IMG/VR virus record: IMGVR_UViG_3300035430_000374
Span: 1-22,475 of that record
Strand: one strand, 5' to 3'
DNA: 22,475 nt
DNA from: a virus
A program made the translations under genes and the position numbers. Below are positions 1 to 5,725 of the stretch, one piece after another (position 1 is the stretch's first letter; the number at the start of each line of letters is the position of its first letter). Under the pieces are notes generated by a model that saw only the letters and a program-made list of their open reading frames with translations, was not told the DNA's origin and searched no databases.

Positions 1-13
1 ATTTTCTATTCCA

Positions 14-256
14 TTAATATAATATATTTGACGCCAAAAGTCCAGTCGCTGTCCCGCAACAAGCCCCAAAGGCGTAAGTTATTTTTTCGCTTAGTTTTGA
101 AAACGCTATCCCTTGTATATTAAAGCACCAAACAAGAGAAATAAGAAAGCCAACAAAAATCGCCCCCGCAATTTTACCATTGGCAATTTGCCAAGTGTTT
201 AGGCATACAAGACTGACTTGCATCCATGCGTATATAAATCTTTGTAAATTTCTCAT
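14..256 (-). CDS. Small membrane protein (80 aa), function unknown
   Basis: The ORF encodes 80 residues with about three hydrophobic segments (roughly residues 7-22, 28-46 and 58-79) and short polar links, so it should sit in the inner membrane. The N-terminus (MRNLQRFIYAWMQV) carries basic residues before the first segment. Small polytopic proteins of this sort recur in phage genomes, but I cannot assign a role. A holin is possible from size and topology alone, yet no endolysin gene is next to it. It is the last gene of the minus-strand tRNA/HNH group. A copy of the TATACTTTA 9-mer lies 11 bases upstream of its ATG, and no clear Shine-Dalgarno sequence is seen. The ORF is a confident gene; the function is not assigned. 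Confidence 0.7.
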   Translation of the reverse strand: MRNLQRFIYAWMQVSLVCLNTWQIANGKIAGAIFVGFLISLVWCFNIQGIAFSKLSEKITYAFGACCGTATGLLASNILY

Positions 257-266
257 TATGGACTAT

Positions 267-275
267 TAAAGTATA
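267..275 (-). promoter_or_regulatory. TATACTTTA motif, copy 1 (candidate phage promoter element)
   Basis: On the minus strand this reads TATACTTTA, preceded by CTTA and followed by ATAGTCCATA and then the ATG of the small membrane protein at 256. The same 9-mer occurs at 984-992 and 1610-1618, always on the minus strand and always just before a minus-strand feature. I infer a promoter -10-type element; no -35 is obvious. Confidence 0.4.
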
Positions 276-311
276 TAAGTTTTTGTTTGTCAAGATTTTC
301 GTTTAAAATTT

Positions 312-384
312 TAAGCGAGACAGGACTCGAACCTGTAATCTACGCATTAGAAGTGCGTTGCATTATCCATTATGCTACTCGCTC
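312..384 (-). tRNA. tRNA-Arg (TCT)
   Basis: The minus strand folds into a full cloverleaf. The acceptor is GAGCGAG with CTCGCTT, the D stem is GCAT/ATGC, and the anticodon stem is ACGCA/TGCGT around loop CTTCTAA (anticodon TCT). The T arm is ACAGG/CCTGT with loop TTCGAGT. The discriminator is A and CCA is not encoded. It would read AGA/AGG codons, and AGA is common in the phage genes here. Its first ten bases overlap the end of the HNH gene: the acceptor sequence GAGCGAG also encodes the last codons, and TAG, the next three tRNA bases, is that gene's stop. Confidence 0.93.
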
Positions 385-983
385 AAATCGTTGTCCACAC
401 AGCAATGGTGGTAACACTTTTTTATAAAATCAATAAATTCTTCATGAGTCATGTCGCCTTTTGCTTGATTTGCGGCTCTGGAAAGAATTTGTAAATTTTC
501 GATTGTATTTTCGCCGCCTTTTGATCGGGGCTGTTTGTGGTCAATTTCACATTCTGCTGGACGCTTCCAATCAAGAACGTCACCAGTATATCTGCAAATG
601 ATTTTTGTATTTTCTTCCGTGATGTTGTATTTTTCTTTTACTTTTTTGATATTTATCATTTTAGTTCTTTCTGTGTCTGATTTATACTTTTTTGCATAAC
701 CTTTTAATCTGCCACGAAAATTATTATGAGCCTCTGAAAGCGTCAAATCTTTTATTTCTCGTTTTACTTTGTTTTCTGTTTTGGCTCTATTAAAGGCAGA
801 TATATTGCGTTGCCATTTACGAGTATGTAGTGGAATCTTTTTTTTTCTTTCTTGGCATTTTTTTAATTGTGTTTCGTATTTAACATGATAGCACACCGTG
901 CTTATAGAACAGTCAAGAGCTTTGACTATCCTGCTATAAGAATAGCCCTGCTTCCTTAGATCTAGAATTTTTTGTTTAAGCAT
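375..983 (-). CDS. Free-standing HNH endonuclease with N-terminal HTH (202 aa)
   Basis: The C-terminal half carries an HNH nuclease signature. After a CRYTGD segment (about residue 130) comes CEIDHKQPRSKGGENT (145-160) with the DH pair at 148-149, then the conserved NLQILSRAANQAKGD stretch. The metal-binding His/Asn residues are thus present and the enzyme should nick or cut DNA. Residues about 14-33 (YSYSRIVKALDCSISTV) look like a helix-turn-helix for target recognition. This is the usual layout of a homing endonuclease. I chose ATG 983 (MLKQKILDLR) over a TTG at 1001, because the TATACTTTA motif abuts that ATG directly. It lies between tRNA-Met and tRNA-Arg on the same strand, and its TAG stop is inside the tRNA-Arg 5' end. 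That fits mobility into a tRNA array. Confidence 0.85.
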   Translation of the reverse strand: MLKQKILDLRKQGYSYSRIVKALDCSISTVCYHVKYETQLKKCQERKKKIPLHTRKWQRNISAFNRAKTENKVKREIKDLTLSEAHNNFRGRLKGYAKKYKSDTERTKMINIKKVKEKYNITEENTKIICRYTGDVLDWKRPAECEIDHKQPRSKGGENTIENLQILSRAANQAKGDMTHEEFIDFIKKCYHHCCVDNDLSE

Positions 984-992
984 TAAAGTATA
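984..992 (-). promoter_or_regulatory. TATACTTTA motif, copy 2, abutting the HNH start codon
   Basis: The minus strand reads GGTATTATATACTTTA followed immediately by ATG of the HNH gene. TATTAT or TATAC could act as a -10 box, which would put the transcript start at or next to the ATG. No Shine-Dalgarno sequence lies upstream. The 9-mer is shared with copies at 267-275 and 1610-1618. Confidence 0.4.
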
Positions 993-1026
993 TAATACCA
1001 ACCCAAAATAAAAGTCAAGAGAAAAA

Positions 1027-1101
1027 TGGTGGGCCCTGAGAATTACGATATCTCGACCTAACGATTATGAGTCGTTTGCTCTTCCTCTGAGCTAAAGGCC
1101 C
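1027..1101 (-). tRNA. tRNA-Met (CAT), CCA encoded, unusual T arm
   Basis: The acceptor is GGGCCTT/AGGGCCC, the D stem is GCTC/GAGC, and the anticodon stem is AACGA/TCGTT with loop CTCATAA (anticodon CAT). The discriminator A is followed by an encoded CCA (1029-1027), the only tRNA here with one. The T arm is odd: GAGAT/TTCTC with loop ATCGTAA. The conserved 53-61 G-C pair is T-T, T54 is A and A58 is T. CAT may mean elongator Met, or Ile if the C is lysidine-modified; sequence alone does not decide. It could also be a decaying gene. Confidence 0.8.
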
Positions 1102-1106
1102 AAAAA

Positions 1107-1180
1107 TAGGTTCGGCAGGATTCGAACCTGCGAATGACTGGATCAAAACCAGTTGTGTTAGGCCGCTTCACCACGAACCA
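1107..1180 (-). tRNA. tRNA-Gln (TTG)
   Basis: The acceptor pairs GGTTCG with CGAACC, with a weak T-T first position. The D stem is GTG/CAC, and the anticodon stem is ACTGG/CCAGT with loop TTTTGAT (anticodon TTG). The T arm is GCAGG/CCTGC with loop TTCGAAT. A weak first acceptor pair is typical of Gln tRNAs. No CCA is encoded. Confidence 0.9.
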
Positions 1181-1351
1181 GTAAAAGTGTGAGGGAGCCG
1201 ACCGCTGCGCAGTCCTTATCCTCATTATCAACCCCCGCCGTCGCAGAGGAATTGCAAGCTCAACCTAAACACCAATCCAAAATTGGTCAGATTGTTGGAC
1301 TTTTTCGCCAAATTATGCTTGAATCAGAGGCATGGCAGGTCTACTAAAAAA
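1181..1351. other. Unexplained 171-base spacer inside the tRNA array
   Basis: This stretch between tRNA-Gln and tRNA-Glu holds no tRNA that I can fold. It is richer in G and C than its surroundings, especially at 1195-1260. The plus strand, opposite to the tRNAs, has an open frame with a GTG at 1189 and a TAA at 1345-1347 (52 codons). It has an ordinary-looking residue mix (for example KIGQIVGLFRQIM) but no ribosome site and no ATG until near its end. It may be a gene remnant, a small RNA or part of a precursor transcript. I do not call a gene. Confidence 0.3.
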
Positions 1352-1426
1352 TACCCCTATGCGGATTTGAACCGCAGTCGCTTGGATGAAAACCAAGTGT
1401 CCTAGACCTGACTAGACGATAGGGGC
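1352..1426 (-). tRNA. tRNA-Glu (TTC)
   Basis: The acceptor is GCCCCTA/TAGGGGT, the D arm is GTC...GAC, and the anticodon stem is CTTGG/CCAAG with loop TTTTCAT (anticodon TTC). The T arm is TGCGG/CCGCA with loop TTCAAAT. The discriminator is A and no CCA is encoded. Confidence 0.93.
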
Positions 1427-1432
1427 TTTAAA

Positions 1433-1506
1433 TATAGCAGGAGAGATTCGAACTCCCGACCTTTCGGACCCAAACCGAACGCACTACCAGGCTGTGCTAC
1501 TGCTAT
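1433..1506 (-). tRNA. tRNA-Pro (TGG)
   Basis: The acceptor is ATAGCAG/CTGCTAT, the D stem is GCAC/GTGC, and the anticodon stem is TTCGG/CCGAA with loop TTTGGGT (anticodon TGG). The T arm is GGGAG/CTCTC (one G-T pair) with loop TTCGAAT. No CCA is encoded. It is the first tRNA after the sigma70-like promoter at 1542-1569. Confidence 0.93.
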
Positions 1507-1541
1507 GCAATTTCTAAAACTATCAAAGATCAATACACATC

Positions 1542-1569
1542 ATTATTGTGTGAAAAATAAAAATGTCAA
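1542..1569 (-). promoter_or_regulatory. Sigma70-type promoter for the tRNA/HNH operon
   Basis: On the minus strand a perfect TTGACA (1569-1564) is followed after 16 bases by AATAAT (1547-1542), a five-of-six match to TATAAT. The start of transcription would fall near 1535, about 30 bases before tRNA-Pro. This is the one textbook host-type promoter I see in the window. It suggests that the tRNA cluster is transcribed early by host RNA polymerase. Confidence 0.65.
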
Positions 1570-1570
1570 C

Positions 1571-1610
1571 AAAAAAAGCCCCAAAATCCTTTTTACGGGA
1601 AATTGGGGCT
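1571..1610 (-). terminator. Rho-independent terminator (minus strand)
   Basis: AGCCCCAA (1577-1584) pairs with TTGGGGCT (1603-1610), with a short inner TCC/GGA pairing. On the minus strand the hairpin is followed by seven T; the plus side has no T tract. It sits just upstream of the tRNA promoter, although no minus-strand gene lies to its right. It may block antisense transcription or end a very short RNA begun at the TATACTTTA copy next to it. Confidence 0.7.
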
Positions 1611-1618
1611 AAAGTATA
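1610..1618 (-). promoter_or_regulatory. TATACTTTA motif, copy 3, fused to the terminator hairpin
   Basis: The minus strand reads GATAAG then TATACTTTA, and its last base is the first base of the terminator stem. If it is a promoter like copies 1 and 2, the transcript would consist almost only of the hairpin. Confidence 0.3.
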
Positions 1619-1724
1619 CTTATCTTTTAAAACGAGAAACACACCACCGCTACTACGCAAAGTAATGTGAATAGTGTTACACATGTTTTTAAAAAAAAAG
1701 AAAAAAAATTTTTAAAAGGAAAAA

Positions 1725-1730
1725 GTGTAA
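1725..1730 (+). promoter_or_regulatory. GTGTAA motif, decides the start at 1739
   Basis: AAAAAGTGTAA lies eight bases (AACACATT) before ATG 1739. No Shine-Dalgarno sequence intervenes. The same hexamer at the same spacing precedes four other genes, so I take 1739, not the upstream in-frame GTG 1667, as the start. Confidence 0.55.
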
Positions 1731-1738
1731 AACACATT

Positions 1739-3088
1739 ATGTTCGCAGGCTCAGAGGAAACCTTTATAATTTTGCAAAATACTTTGCTGACAGGAATAAC
1801 GGATGTATCGTTTGATTATTCGGTTCAAGAAGAGGCGGTTCTTCTATTGGCGAATAGGGGAATAAATCGAAAGATTAATAAACCCCATGTCGCAAACTGC
1901 TCAATAACGAAGAAATATCTGGGAAGAGATTTCTTAAATGAGTTGACTGGATTTGTTGGTCTATCTGGACAATTCATTTATGGGCAAGATGCTTTGAATT
2001 TTACAGACGCAGCGATTTCAAGGTATCAAATAAAGATGAATGCAACTCAACCGCCAGAGGTTAATGTTGACTTGAAGATTTATGGTGATTTAAAACCAAC
2101 AACAAGTTTAAGAAAATCTACGGCGCAACAAGACGAAGAGTTTAGAGATTTAGATATTGATTGTGTTAGCTTGAACTTTATGGGAAAAAATTCTCCCGTT
2201 ACTGAATTCAACTTTTCTGCGGATTTTGACTGTAAGCCAACTTATGAAATCGAATCAACAAAATCTTCTGCTGTAAAAATATTTACCCCAGTCAAATATG
2301 CCGCATCCGCAAAAATAGAAATGACGGAGCAGGAATACGAAGACATGACTGGATTGTTTAGCACGGAAAATTTTGATAAAAGCTTTTCTTTTATTTTTGA
2401 TGATCGAAAGGCTGCATACAGAGTACAGGCGGGGTTAGACAGGCTTTCTTCTTATGCTGACAGCGGTCTTGCAACGGGTGAATATTATGCTCTTTTAAAT
2501 TTTGATACTGGATCAATGAGGCTTAATAATTATTCATTTGGGTCTTTTGGCTTAAGCTCTCAAAATATTAGCATCTCGCCCAAAGATACGATTGAGTTGT
2601 CTGTCAATTATAACGGATACGGCACAGACTTGCCACAAGGCGTGGCTATAAGCTCTCCAACAGGAGTAATTATATCGGATTTGCTGAAATCATTTAACTC
2701 TGGGGTAGATGCAGTCATTGAAGATTTTTTAGAACTTTTAAGCTCTCCTGGGGGAGTTACAGGACGAGATTTCGAAAGGTTGGAAACTGGGGATTATCCT
2801 TCAGCTCCTGCGCACTTTTTCCCTTTTATTAATGTGTACTATCCTCAAATTGTTAATTTCGAAAGCCAAAGCACTGGAGCCACCAATGACAATCTTTACG
2901 CTCTAGGCGTTGGAGCAGCAGGAGATATTAGCGATTATGACGTTCATGATTTTGAATCAATATCAACTGGCGCTTTTAATATTTTAGACTTTGATTACTA
3001 TATTAATTTTGAATATTTTGATTTTGAATCTACTGCAACTGGAAGCTTTACTAGCAATATTACTTATCTGGGAACTGGAATAATATAA
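1739..3088 (+). CDS. Tail-tube-like virion protein with C-terminal FExxxTG repeats (449 aa)
   Basis: No named family is recognised directly. By eye the N-terminal half aligns with the major tail protein encoded at 17083-18219. A conserved YLGxxF motif (KKYLGRDFLNELTGF against SYYLGDGFNEQALQF) is followed by strands YQIKMNA..PPEVNVDLKIYG against YSLEASV..IPTISVSFEG. A later stretch, LNNYSFGSFGLSSQNIS, lines up with LKLDSESFSSSIGPNKT. This suggests a tail-tube fold, perhaps a minor tube, baseplate-hub or tail-tip variant. The C-terminus has four [D/N]FExxxTG repeats, beginning at bases 2768, 2855, 2948 and 3020. The GTGTAA motif before the ATG groups it with late virion genes. An in-frame GTG at 1667 would add 24 Lys-rich residues and is less likely. 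The fold is an inference. Confidence 0.75.
   Translation: MFAGSEETFIILQNTLLTGITDVSFDYSVQEEAVLLLANRGINRKINKPHVANCSITKKYLGRDFLNELTGFVGLSGQFIYGQDALNFTDAAISRYQIKMNATQPPEVNVDLKIYGDLKPTTSLRKSTAQQDEEFRDLDIDCVSLNFMGKNSPVTEFNFSADFDCKPTYEIESTKSSAVKIFTPVKYAASAKIEMTEQEYEDMTGLFSTENFDKSFSFIFDDRKAAYRVQAGLDRLSSYADSGLATGEYYALLNFDTGSMRLNNYSFGSFGLSSQNISISPKDTIELSVNYNGYGTDLPQGVAISSPTGVIISDLLKSFNSGVDAVIEDFLELLSSPGGVTGRDFERLETGDYPSAPAHFFPFINVYYPQIVNFESQSTGATNDNLYALGVGAAGDISDYDVHDFESISTGAFNILDFDYYINFEYFDFESTATGSFTSNITYLGTGII
2768..3049 (+). repeat. Four [D/N]FExxxTG repeats in the protein C-terminus
   Basis: The repeats read DFERLETG (from 2768), NFESQSTGA (2855), DFESISTGAF (2948) and DFESTATGSF (3020). They are spaced 29, 31 and 24 codons apart, with aromatic and Asp-rich linkers. 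The DNA has diverged between copies, so this is a protein-level repeat and not a recent duplication. Confidence 0.7.
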
Positions 3089-3114
3089 TTCACCCGAAAA
3101 ATATATAAAAAAAA

Positions 3115-3120
3115 GTGTAA
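3115..3120 (+). promoter_or_regulatory. GTGTAA motif before 3129 gene
   Basis: AAAAGTGTAA is followed by eight bases (ACAAAATC) and then ATG 3129. There is no Shine-Dalgarno sequence. The element lies in a 40-base gap after the previous stop codon. Confidence 0.55.
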
Positions 3121-3128
3121 ACAAAATC

Positions 3129-4010
3129 ATGGCAGGAGGGACTATATACCAAAAATTAATCACAAGCGGGACACAGGGAACTGGAGACAAGTCTTTGATC
3201 ATCGAACCAAATTATGCTTATCAGGTTCCTTTTTCGTTTGGAGATAATTGGAATGAGATTATTATTGGCGGATTTATAAGTTTCGTGGCTGCTGGAGCTG
3301 GTAATGAAAATGTTGGATTAAATGATAATGACACATTCGATACTGGGGGAAGCGATGCAGACGGAACAAACGATACAATCAACTGGATAGGGATTGTAAG
3401 AAATGCCCAAACAAAAACATTGCCCCTTGATGCAGCCAACCAAGGTTTCGTGGGTCATATATCAGATAGAATTAGATTTGATAATAACGCCTCAAACATT
3501 TACAACAAGCTTGAATGGGAGCCTCTTTCTGATGGTCACGCTTATGGGGTTTCGGCTTACGGGGCAAATTTTCTCTCATCTGGAGATATTTCGCAGGGGA
3601 CCGCAACATTCTCCGACGCTGGGAACATTTTAGCGATTGGTTTAAAAAATTCTGATGCTCTTAGTTATGCGAGCCCAGAGGACAGTGATCGTTTTTGCGC
3701 TTACTTTGGAATGAAATTTACTGTCATCGACAAGGGTCTTTCAACACAAAAGATAAAAATGCAAATGTGCACCAATGGTAATCATGCTATTTCAGTACCC
3801 TCTACTAACATTAGTGATCCTAGTTTTGAAGAATTGAAAAAATTAATGGACGGGGACCACGAAATTTCTACTGTAACAAATGATTTAACTGGTTTGACGT
3901 TTAACAATGGTTCTAGTGCATATAATTTGCCAGACGCTTTCTTCTACTATAATGCTTTTACAGAATTCAGACCAAGAATTCATGCATGGGCGATTAAAAA
4001 ACTTTCTTAA
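3129..4010 (+). CDS. Probable virion protein, unknown (293 aa)
   Basis: I do not recognise this family. The protein is soluble, rich in Gly, Asn, Asp, Ser and Thr, and has no signal peptide or membrane segment. The composition (for example VAAGAGNENVGLNDNDTFD) fits beta-rich phage fibre or tail-tip proteins. The C-terminal part (RFCAYFGMKFTVIDKG, then FFYYNAFTEFRPRIHAWAIK) is more hydrophobic and probably a compact domain. It follows the tail-tube-like gene, has the same GTGTAA start signal at the same spacing, and precedes PhoH. A receptor-binding or fibre-associated role is a guess from context; I see no collagen-like or known adhesin repeats. ATG 3129 fits the motif spacing. Confidence 0.7.
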   Translation: MAGGTIYQKLITSGTQGTGDKSLIIEPNYAYQVPFSFGDNWNEIIIGGFISFVAAGAGNENVGLNDNDTFDTGGSDADGTNDTINWIGIVRNAQTKTLPLDAANQGFVGHISDRIRFDNNASNIYNKLEWEPLSDGHAYGVSAYGANFLSSGDISQGTATFSDAGNILAIGLKNSDALSYASPEDSDRFCAYFGMKFTVIDKGLSTQKIKMQMCTNGNHAISVPSTNISDPSFEELKKLMDGDHEISTVTNDLTGLTFNNGSSAYNLPDAFFYYNAFTEFRPRIHAWAIKKLS

Positions 4011-4016
4011 GTGTAA
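4011..4016 (+). promoter_or_regulatory. GTGTAA motif before the PhoH-like gene
   Basis: The stop codon TAA (4008-4010) runs directly into GTGTAA, then ten bases (TAGCTTTTGA), then ATG 4027. The whole intergenic region is 16 bases, so this element is nearly all of it. Confidence 0.5.
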
Positions 4017-4026
4017 TAGCTTTTGA

Positions 4027-4719
4027 ATGTCCAATAAACTTGAGTTCAAGCAATTGAATCACAAAATAAGATTCAAGGAACGTAAATTTAAATTTACCGA
4101 AAATCAAATAGATTTTTTAAAGACTGCGTTTGACCCCCAAACAAAACTTCTTTTTTTATCTGGCCCCGCTGGCACCGCAAAGACTTATATGGCCGCATAT
4201 TCGGCTTTGCAGATGATGGTGGACTCAGACCTTGAAAAAGGTATTCTATACGTCAGAAGCATAGCTGAGAGCGCACAGAGAAGCATGGGAGCGTTGCCAG
4301 GAGATCTAAAAGAAAAGTTCGCCGTTTTTGCGTCTCCATTTTATGATAAGCTGGATGAAATTTTATTAACTCAAGACATTAAAGTTTTGCGTGAAAAAGG
4401 AATGTTTGATTGTATCCCAGTCAACTATGTTAGAGGATCAAACTGGAATGACACAATCGTTATAATTGACGAGGCTCAAAACTTTTCATACAGCGAACTC
4501 CTTACCGTTTTAACAAGAATTGGAGAAAATTCAAAAATAATTATCTGCGGAGACGCCATGCAGAGTGATATTAATAATAGTGGATTTGCCCACATATTTA
4601 ATGTTTTTAATGATGAGGAGTCCCAAAACAATGGAGTTGTGTGTAAACAATTTACCGCTGATGATATAAAAAGAAGCGAAATTGTAAAATTTATTGTATC
4701 TAAGCTAGAGAAAAATTAA
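4027..4719 (+). CDS. phoH: PhoH-like P-loop ATPase (230 aa)
   Basis: The sequence shows Walker A GPAGTAKT (residues 46-53) and Walker B IVIIDEAQ (144-151). The family-specific stretches are also there: GALPGDLKEKF (88-98), YVRGSNWND (134-142) and LTRIGENSKIIICGD (162-176). These are the signature blocks of the PhoH family, whose members hydrolyse ATP and have been linked to RNA processing. The protein is close to the size of a bare PhoH core, with about 45 extra N-terminal residues and no added nuclease domain. PhoH genes are frequent in phages, often from marine or freshwater sources, and their role in infection is unsettled. Here it opens a run that goes on to transcription and packaging genes. 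ATG 4027 is set by the GTGTAA spacing. Identification of the family is confident; the role is not. Confidence 0.9.
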   Translation: MSNKLEFKQLNHKIRFKERKFKFTENQIDFLKTAFDPQTKLLFLSGPAGTAKTYMAAYSALQMMVDSDLEKGILYVRSIAESAQRSMGALPGDLKEKFAVFASPFYDKLDEILLTQDIKVLREKGMFDCIPVNYVRGSNWNDTIVIIDEAQNFSYSELLTVLTRIGENSKIIICGDAMQSDINNSGFAHIFNVFNDEESQNNGVVCKQFTADDIKRSEIVKFIVSKLEKN

Positions 4720-4727
4720 AATAAATT

Positions 4728-4733
4728 TATAAT
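4728..4733 (+). promoter_or_regulatory. TATAAT box six bases before ATG 4740
   Basis: AATTTATAAT is followed by AAATTT and ATG. The TATAAT-like box close to ATG recurs at 9544, 14276 and 15479. It could be a -10 element giving a nearly leaderless mRNA, but the local sequence is very AT-rich and chance is a real alternative. Confidence 0.3.
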
Positions 4734-4739
4734 AAATTT

Positions 4740-5054
4740 ATGGCGATTAAATTTTGTACAGATTGTGGCAAGAAGGTTGAATACAAATTCAGTCCTCCCA
4801 AGTTTTGTTCTGATTGCGGGACACCTATGGGCGTTGTCAACACTAACGAGGCTTCTGCTCCCCAAAAAGCTTTTAAAAAAATTGAAACTTTAAACGATGA
4901 TGAGACGGATGCAGAGTTCGTTCCACATATTTCCAAACTAGAATACGAAATCGAAAACTTTGGCTCAAGTGTACAGCAAACAATGGGCTCTTTGGCTGGT
5001 AGATCGGCCCCAAGACGAAAAAACAGAACAGTAAGAGATATCGACAATTTGTAA
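4740..5054 (+). CDS. Zinc ribbon protein (104 aa)
   Basis: An N-terminal zinc ribbon is plain: CTDC (Cys6, Cys9) and CSDC (Cys23, Cys26), a CxxC-x13-CxxC arrangement. The remaining 75 residues are acidic in the middle and end in a basic segment (SAPRRKNRTVRD). Zinc ribbons of this kind bind nucleic acid or protein partners; the family is not otherwise recognised. Its TAA stop overlaps the ATG of the sigma factor by one base (TAATG), so the two are probably translated in a coupled way. That pairing makes a co-factor for late transcription conceivable, much as T4 needs accessory proteins for its late sigma factor. This is inference only. Confidence 0.75.
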   Translation: MAIKFCTDCGKKVEYKFSPPKFCSDCGTPMGVVNTNEASAPQKAFKKIETLNDDETDAEFVPHISKLEYEIENFGSSVQQTMGSLAGRSAPRRKNRTVRDIDNL

Positions 5055-5725
5055 TGTATTCATTTGAAGACAAGCTTAAGGAAATAGAAGCTGCCCTCGA
5101 AAGAAAACGTTCCAAATGGGATCTCGATGCGGTTGCATATGTTGACTACGATGACATTAAACAAATCATCATGTCGCACATCTATAAGAAGTGGCACCTG
5201 TGGGATCAGTCAAAGCCGATTGAACCGTGGTTAAGTAGGGTAGTATCCAATCAATTTAAAAATCTACTTAGAAATCATTACGGAAATTACGCACGACCAT
5301 GTCTTCGTTGCAAGTTTAATTCTGGCGGCGAAAGCTGTTTAAAAACAAAAAGCGGCAATCAAGACACCTCCTGTTCTGATTATAGAGATTGGGCGCAAAA
5401 GAAAAAGGCCGCCTACGACATAAAACTGGCGGTAACAATGGAAAATCACATGAATGAAATTGGAGAAAGAAAAGATACTTTTCTAGATTTAGAACTTGCA
5501 TCGAAAAAACTACAAAACGAAATGAGTTCACACTTAAATAGTAGGCATTTTATAGCTTTCAAGATGCTTTTCATACAAAACAAATCAGAAGAAGAGGTGG
5601 CGAAATATCTGGGTTTTAAAACCAGCGAAAAAAAACGTTCGGCTGGGTATAAGCAAATCAAAAACTTAAAAAAGATTTTTCAAGAAAAGGCTAAAGAAAT
5701 TATTAAAAATAAGGATATTATATGA
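5054..5725 (+). CDS. Phage RNA polymerase sigma factor with zinc-binding insert (223 aa)
   Basis: Residues about 30-76 match sigma70 region 2 as in ECF and phage late factors: an acidic helix DYDDIKQIIMSHIYKKW, then WDQSKPIEPWLSRVVSNQFK and LLRNHY. Residues 155-210 look like region 4, a helix-turn-helix (NKSEEEVAKYLGFKT) that would contact DNA or an activator. Between them is a four-cysteine cluster (Cys83, Cys86, Cys95, Cys107), probably a zinc knuckle. The length is about that of small phage late sigma factors such as T4 gp55, though I claim no close relation. It should redirect host RNA polymerase to phage promoters. The GTGTAA elements in this window are the obvious candidate targets. The gene is coupled upstream (TAATG) and downstream (ATGA). 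Confidence 0.8.
   Translation: MYSFEDKLKEIEAALERKRSKWDLDAVAYVDYDDIKQIIMSHIYKKWHLWDQSKPIEPWLSRVVSNQFKNLLRNHYGNYARPCLRCKFNSGGESCLKTKSGNQDTSCSDYRDWAQKKKAAYDIKLAVTMENHMNEIGERKDTFLDLELASKKLQNEMSSHLNSRHFIAFKMLFIQNKSEEEVAKYLGFKTSEKKRSAGYKQIKNLKKIFQEKAKEIIKNKDII

Noticed and set aside
375-1001. TTG start at 1001 for the HNH gene
   Set aside because: The region between it and ATG 983 contains the conserved TATACTTTA/TATTAT element, and the HTH begins soon after ATG 983.
1667-1738. GTG start 24 codons upstream of the tail-tube-like gene
   Set aside because: The added segment is a Lys/Phe homopolymer-like run coded by A tracts. The GTGTAA element lies inside it at the standard 8 bases before ATG 1739.
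2768-3049. Recent DNA duplication behind the FExxxTG repeats
   Set aside because: The copies differ at many silent and linker positions and in spacing, so this is a protein-level repeat and not a recent tandem repeat.
4641-4646. GTGTAA inside the PhoH-like gene
   Set aside because: It reads the Val-Cys-Lys codons and is followed by no plausible start at 8-10 bases. The copies at 11539 and (minus) 14089 are also coding, and the minus copy at 1677 has no start codon downstream.
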